NCBI GenBank assembly: GCA_015501055.1
Contig: JADNYV010000023.1
Location: 186,001 to 250,000, forward strand
Length of the DNA stretch: 64,000 nucleotides
Direction of reading: 5' to 3'
Source of the DNA: Mucidula mucida
Taxonomy: Eukaryota > Basidiomycota > Agaricomycetes > Agaricales > Physalacriaceae
The notes under the pieces are model-generated. The model was given only the letters and a program-made list of their open reading frames with translations, searched no databases and was not told the DNA's origin. The position numbers and the translations under genes were made by a program. Of the stretch, positions 62,310-64,000 are shown one piece after another; the first letter of the stretch is position 1; each line of letters opens with the position of its first letter.

Positions 62310-63888
62310 CTAAGCAAGCACATCAACGCGAGTGGTACCAAGCCAATCCGTCACGCGCTGCTCAGCGTCTTGAACAAGTCGACTGGTGAGAGCCTTAAGG
62401 CGTGATTTTGTATGGTATGATTCGGAGCTGCATTGGAGCTTCGGTATCAGAACCATGCGACCCTCGACCTCAAAGGATCGTAGCTTATTAATGACCTCGT
62501 TCACGTCGTGCAGCGGAGCCGTGGTGATGAGAGCCCGGATGGCGCCCGTTGCGAAGAGGTTCAAAGCTGCTTCGGTGGAGCTGCGCGTACCATAGACGCT
62601 CATTTGTACTATATGTGGGAGTTTATCAAAATTGGTGTAGGTAGAAGGGAGGAGTAGAAGTTACCCGAGATGCCAGAGGTAACCAATCCGAGTGTGGAAA
62701 AGTTCATGGACTCTTCGGAAAGACCGACCTTCATGATAATTTAGAGTTAGTATCCCAGTTTCAATTCTTCGGCACGCGGATTCGCCTACCATGATTGCCT
62801 TGCCAGTGAATGGATATGGCTTGGTGCCCTGTGTGAGTGCGCTCATCGCAAGTTGGAACGCTAAAGTAACAATCGCGATGAGCAGATCTTTCAGAAAGGG
62901 ACGTTGTACGCACTTTGAGACGTCGCCGCAAAATCAATGCTGATGTCCACTTGGAAACCTCCGTTCTTGATCTTGTCATTGAGAGTGGAAAGACTGTAGG
63001 CTTCTACGGCGCCGAGTTCAAGAGCGAGTGCACGAGCCTCCGGCTTGATATCAACGGCGTACACTAGAGCACGGATGAGAAACACTTAAACGTGCAGGTA
63101 GGCAATGTGAACACACCAGTGGCACCATAGTGCTTCGCATATTGAAGAGCGAGATGTCCCAGACCACCGATACCGAATATGAGGACCTTGAAGTTCGTAC
63201 CTTCCTTGATCTAAAAGTCGTGAGTTTGGCGCGCTGCGCCAGGAAGCTTGCACGCACCCCAGCGGAATCGTATACCGCGTGATACGCTGTGGTTGCGGCA
63301 TCGCCAGCGATAGCCGCTTCTTCCAGTGATACGCCTTCAGGCTGGCAGCAGTTAGTTCAATGGAGACTCGGAATCCATACGGAACAAGCATACCACCAGC
63401 ACTAGTTGTCCTTCTGGCACGATAACGTACTCTGCGTATCCGCCGTCCAATCCTTCGCCGACGGTGCTAGTCAGGACCGCACCATGCGTGCAAGGATGAA
63501 GCAGGTTGACGGTGTACAGCTTCCCGAGGTGTATTTCGTTCGGATCGACGTCTTGTCCTAATCTATCCATTGTATCAGCCGGATGTCCTTGTAGGCGACG
63601 ACGGGAAAGGCGCACTGGATGGGCACGCCGCATATCTCGTGTCCGAGGACGTATTGCCGCTCGTCAAGCCATGAGCCGGAGAGTAGGGATACATCCGAGT
63701 GGCATACTAAGGAGTTAATGTAAGTTGCACGAGAAAACGCAGAGGGGGATTGATGTACCGCCAGAAGCTGATACCTTGATTAAGACCTCGCCCGCCTTTG
63801 GGCGTGGGACGGGATAGGCGGGGTTGATTACGAGTTCGGTGTTGCCGGGTTGATATGAGGCGGAGAACATGGTCGTGGGGATTGACAT
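62310..63888 (-). CDS. Zinc-type alcohol dehydrogenase (MDR family)
   Basis: ATG 63888 opens MSIPTTMFSASYQPGNTELV. SGVCHSDV has the catalytic-zinc Cys, and LGHEICG the His and Glu. A mid-segment reads LDGGYAEYVIVPEGQLV. The Rossmann part is VLIFGIGGLGHLALQYAKH, then VYAVDIKPEARALALELGA, and the chain ends VEGRMVLIPKL with an extra ~35-residue basic tail (stop at 62310). The loop that usually carries four structural-zinc Cys has only one (HPCTHG), so the structural zinc is probably absent. It oxidises alcohols or reduces aldehydes with NAD(P); the substrate is unknown. About eight introns; the C-terminal extension is unusual for the family. Confidence 0.8.
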
Positions 63889-64000
63889 TGTTGGGAGGAT
63901 TCGAGAAAGAAAAGGGGACTAGCCCGTTGGCAATCTATGCGAGAAAACGAAGGTAGGAAGCTTCAGGCTTGAGAGAAGACACTTGGAATGAAGGAGGTTT
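63889..64000. other. 5' flank of the alcohol dehydrogenase gene
   Basis: Only 112 bp of upstream sequence; no clear core promoter seen. Confidence 0.3.

Overview
This window is nuclear DNA of a filamentous basidiomycete, most likely an Agaricomycete. The evidence is dense genes split by many ~50-nt GT-AG introns with internal CTAAC/CTGAC branch sites, a DUF6593-type protein, GMC oxidoreductase, Suc/Fer-like and BEACH genes in fungal form, and a Penelope-like retroelement with fungal-type reverse transcriptase. I saw no tRNA, rRNA or CRISPR array. Exon limits given here come from splice consensus and reading frame, not transcripts.

Layout. (1) 1-2.56 kb: the 5' end of a 'family Z' gene and a 'family A' gene, both on the minus strand. 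(2) 3.9-7.6 kb: a disordered coiled-coil protein and an F-box/WD40 protein. (3) 7.9-9.2 kb: a second family A gene. (4) 9.7-20.7 kb, minus strand: an M28 (glutamate carboxypeptidase II/Vps70-like) peptidase and a giant BEACH-WD40 protein. (5) 21.5-24.1 kb: a secreted GH1 beta-glucosidase. (6) 24.2-39 kb: an alternating array A-Z-A-Z-A of the same two uncharacterised families. Two of its A genes carry a copied scrap of the beta-glucosidase 3' end, and a 4.7-kb Penelope-like element has inserted into it. (7) 39.5-45 kb, minus strand: a GMC oxidoreductase and an amino-acid permease. (8) 45-48.9 kb: sparse, with an E-box cluster and a strong hairpin. (9) 48.9-51.7 kb: a RING-H2 protein. (10) 53.5-58.1 kb: an inverted duplication of a P-loop kinase and a DUF6593 gene around a small secreted Cys-rich protein, then a headless GPI-type protein. 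(11) 58.3-64 kb: a Suc/Fer-like protein, a small inverted-repeat element, a sixth family A gene and a zinc-type alcohol dehydrogenase.

The most unusual content is the pair of families A and Z. A has a conserved ~70-residue N-terminal exon ending near PGVV-x-FWW, a disordered or RS-rich middle, and a C-terminal coiled coil closing with a CR-x-PF...P-x-LL-x-x-F motif. There are six recognisable genes plus one fragment in 64 kb, on both strands, very diverged in sequence but with the same early intron phases. Z is a ~262-residue protein with an acidic patch and a Cys/His C-terminus, in three copies. They alternate in tandem, and an A-Z unit is also present as an inverted copy 22 kb away. I do not recognise either family; function is unknown.

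The Penelope-like element carries two near-perfect hammerhead ribozymes 4,013 bp apart, pseudo-LTRs, an inverted terminal fragment, two coding introns and a 53-bp target-site duplication. Several apparently conserved genes carry single-base frameshifts, often at short G runs, so assembly errors must be considered before calling them pseudogenes.
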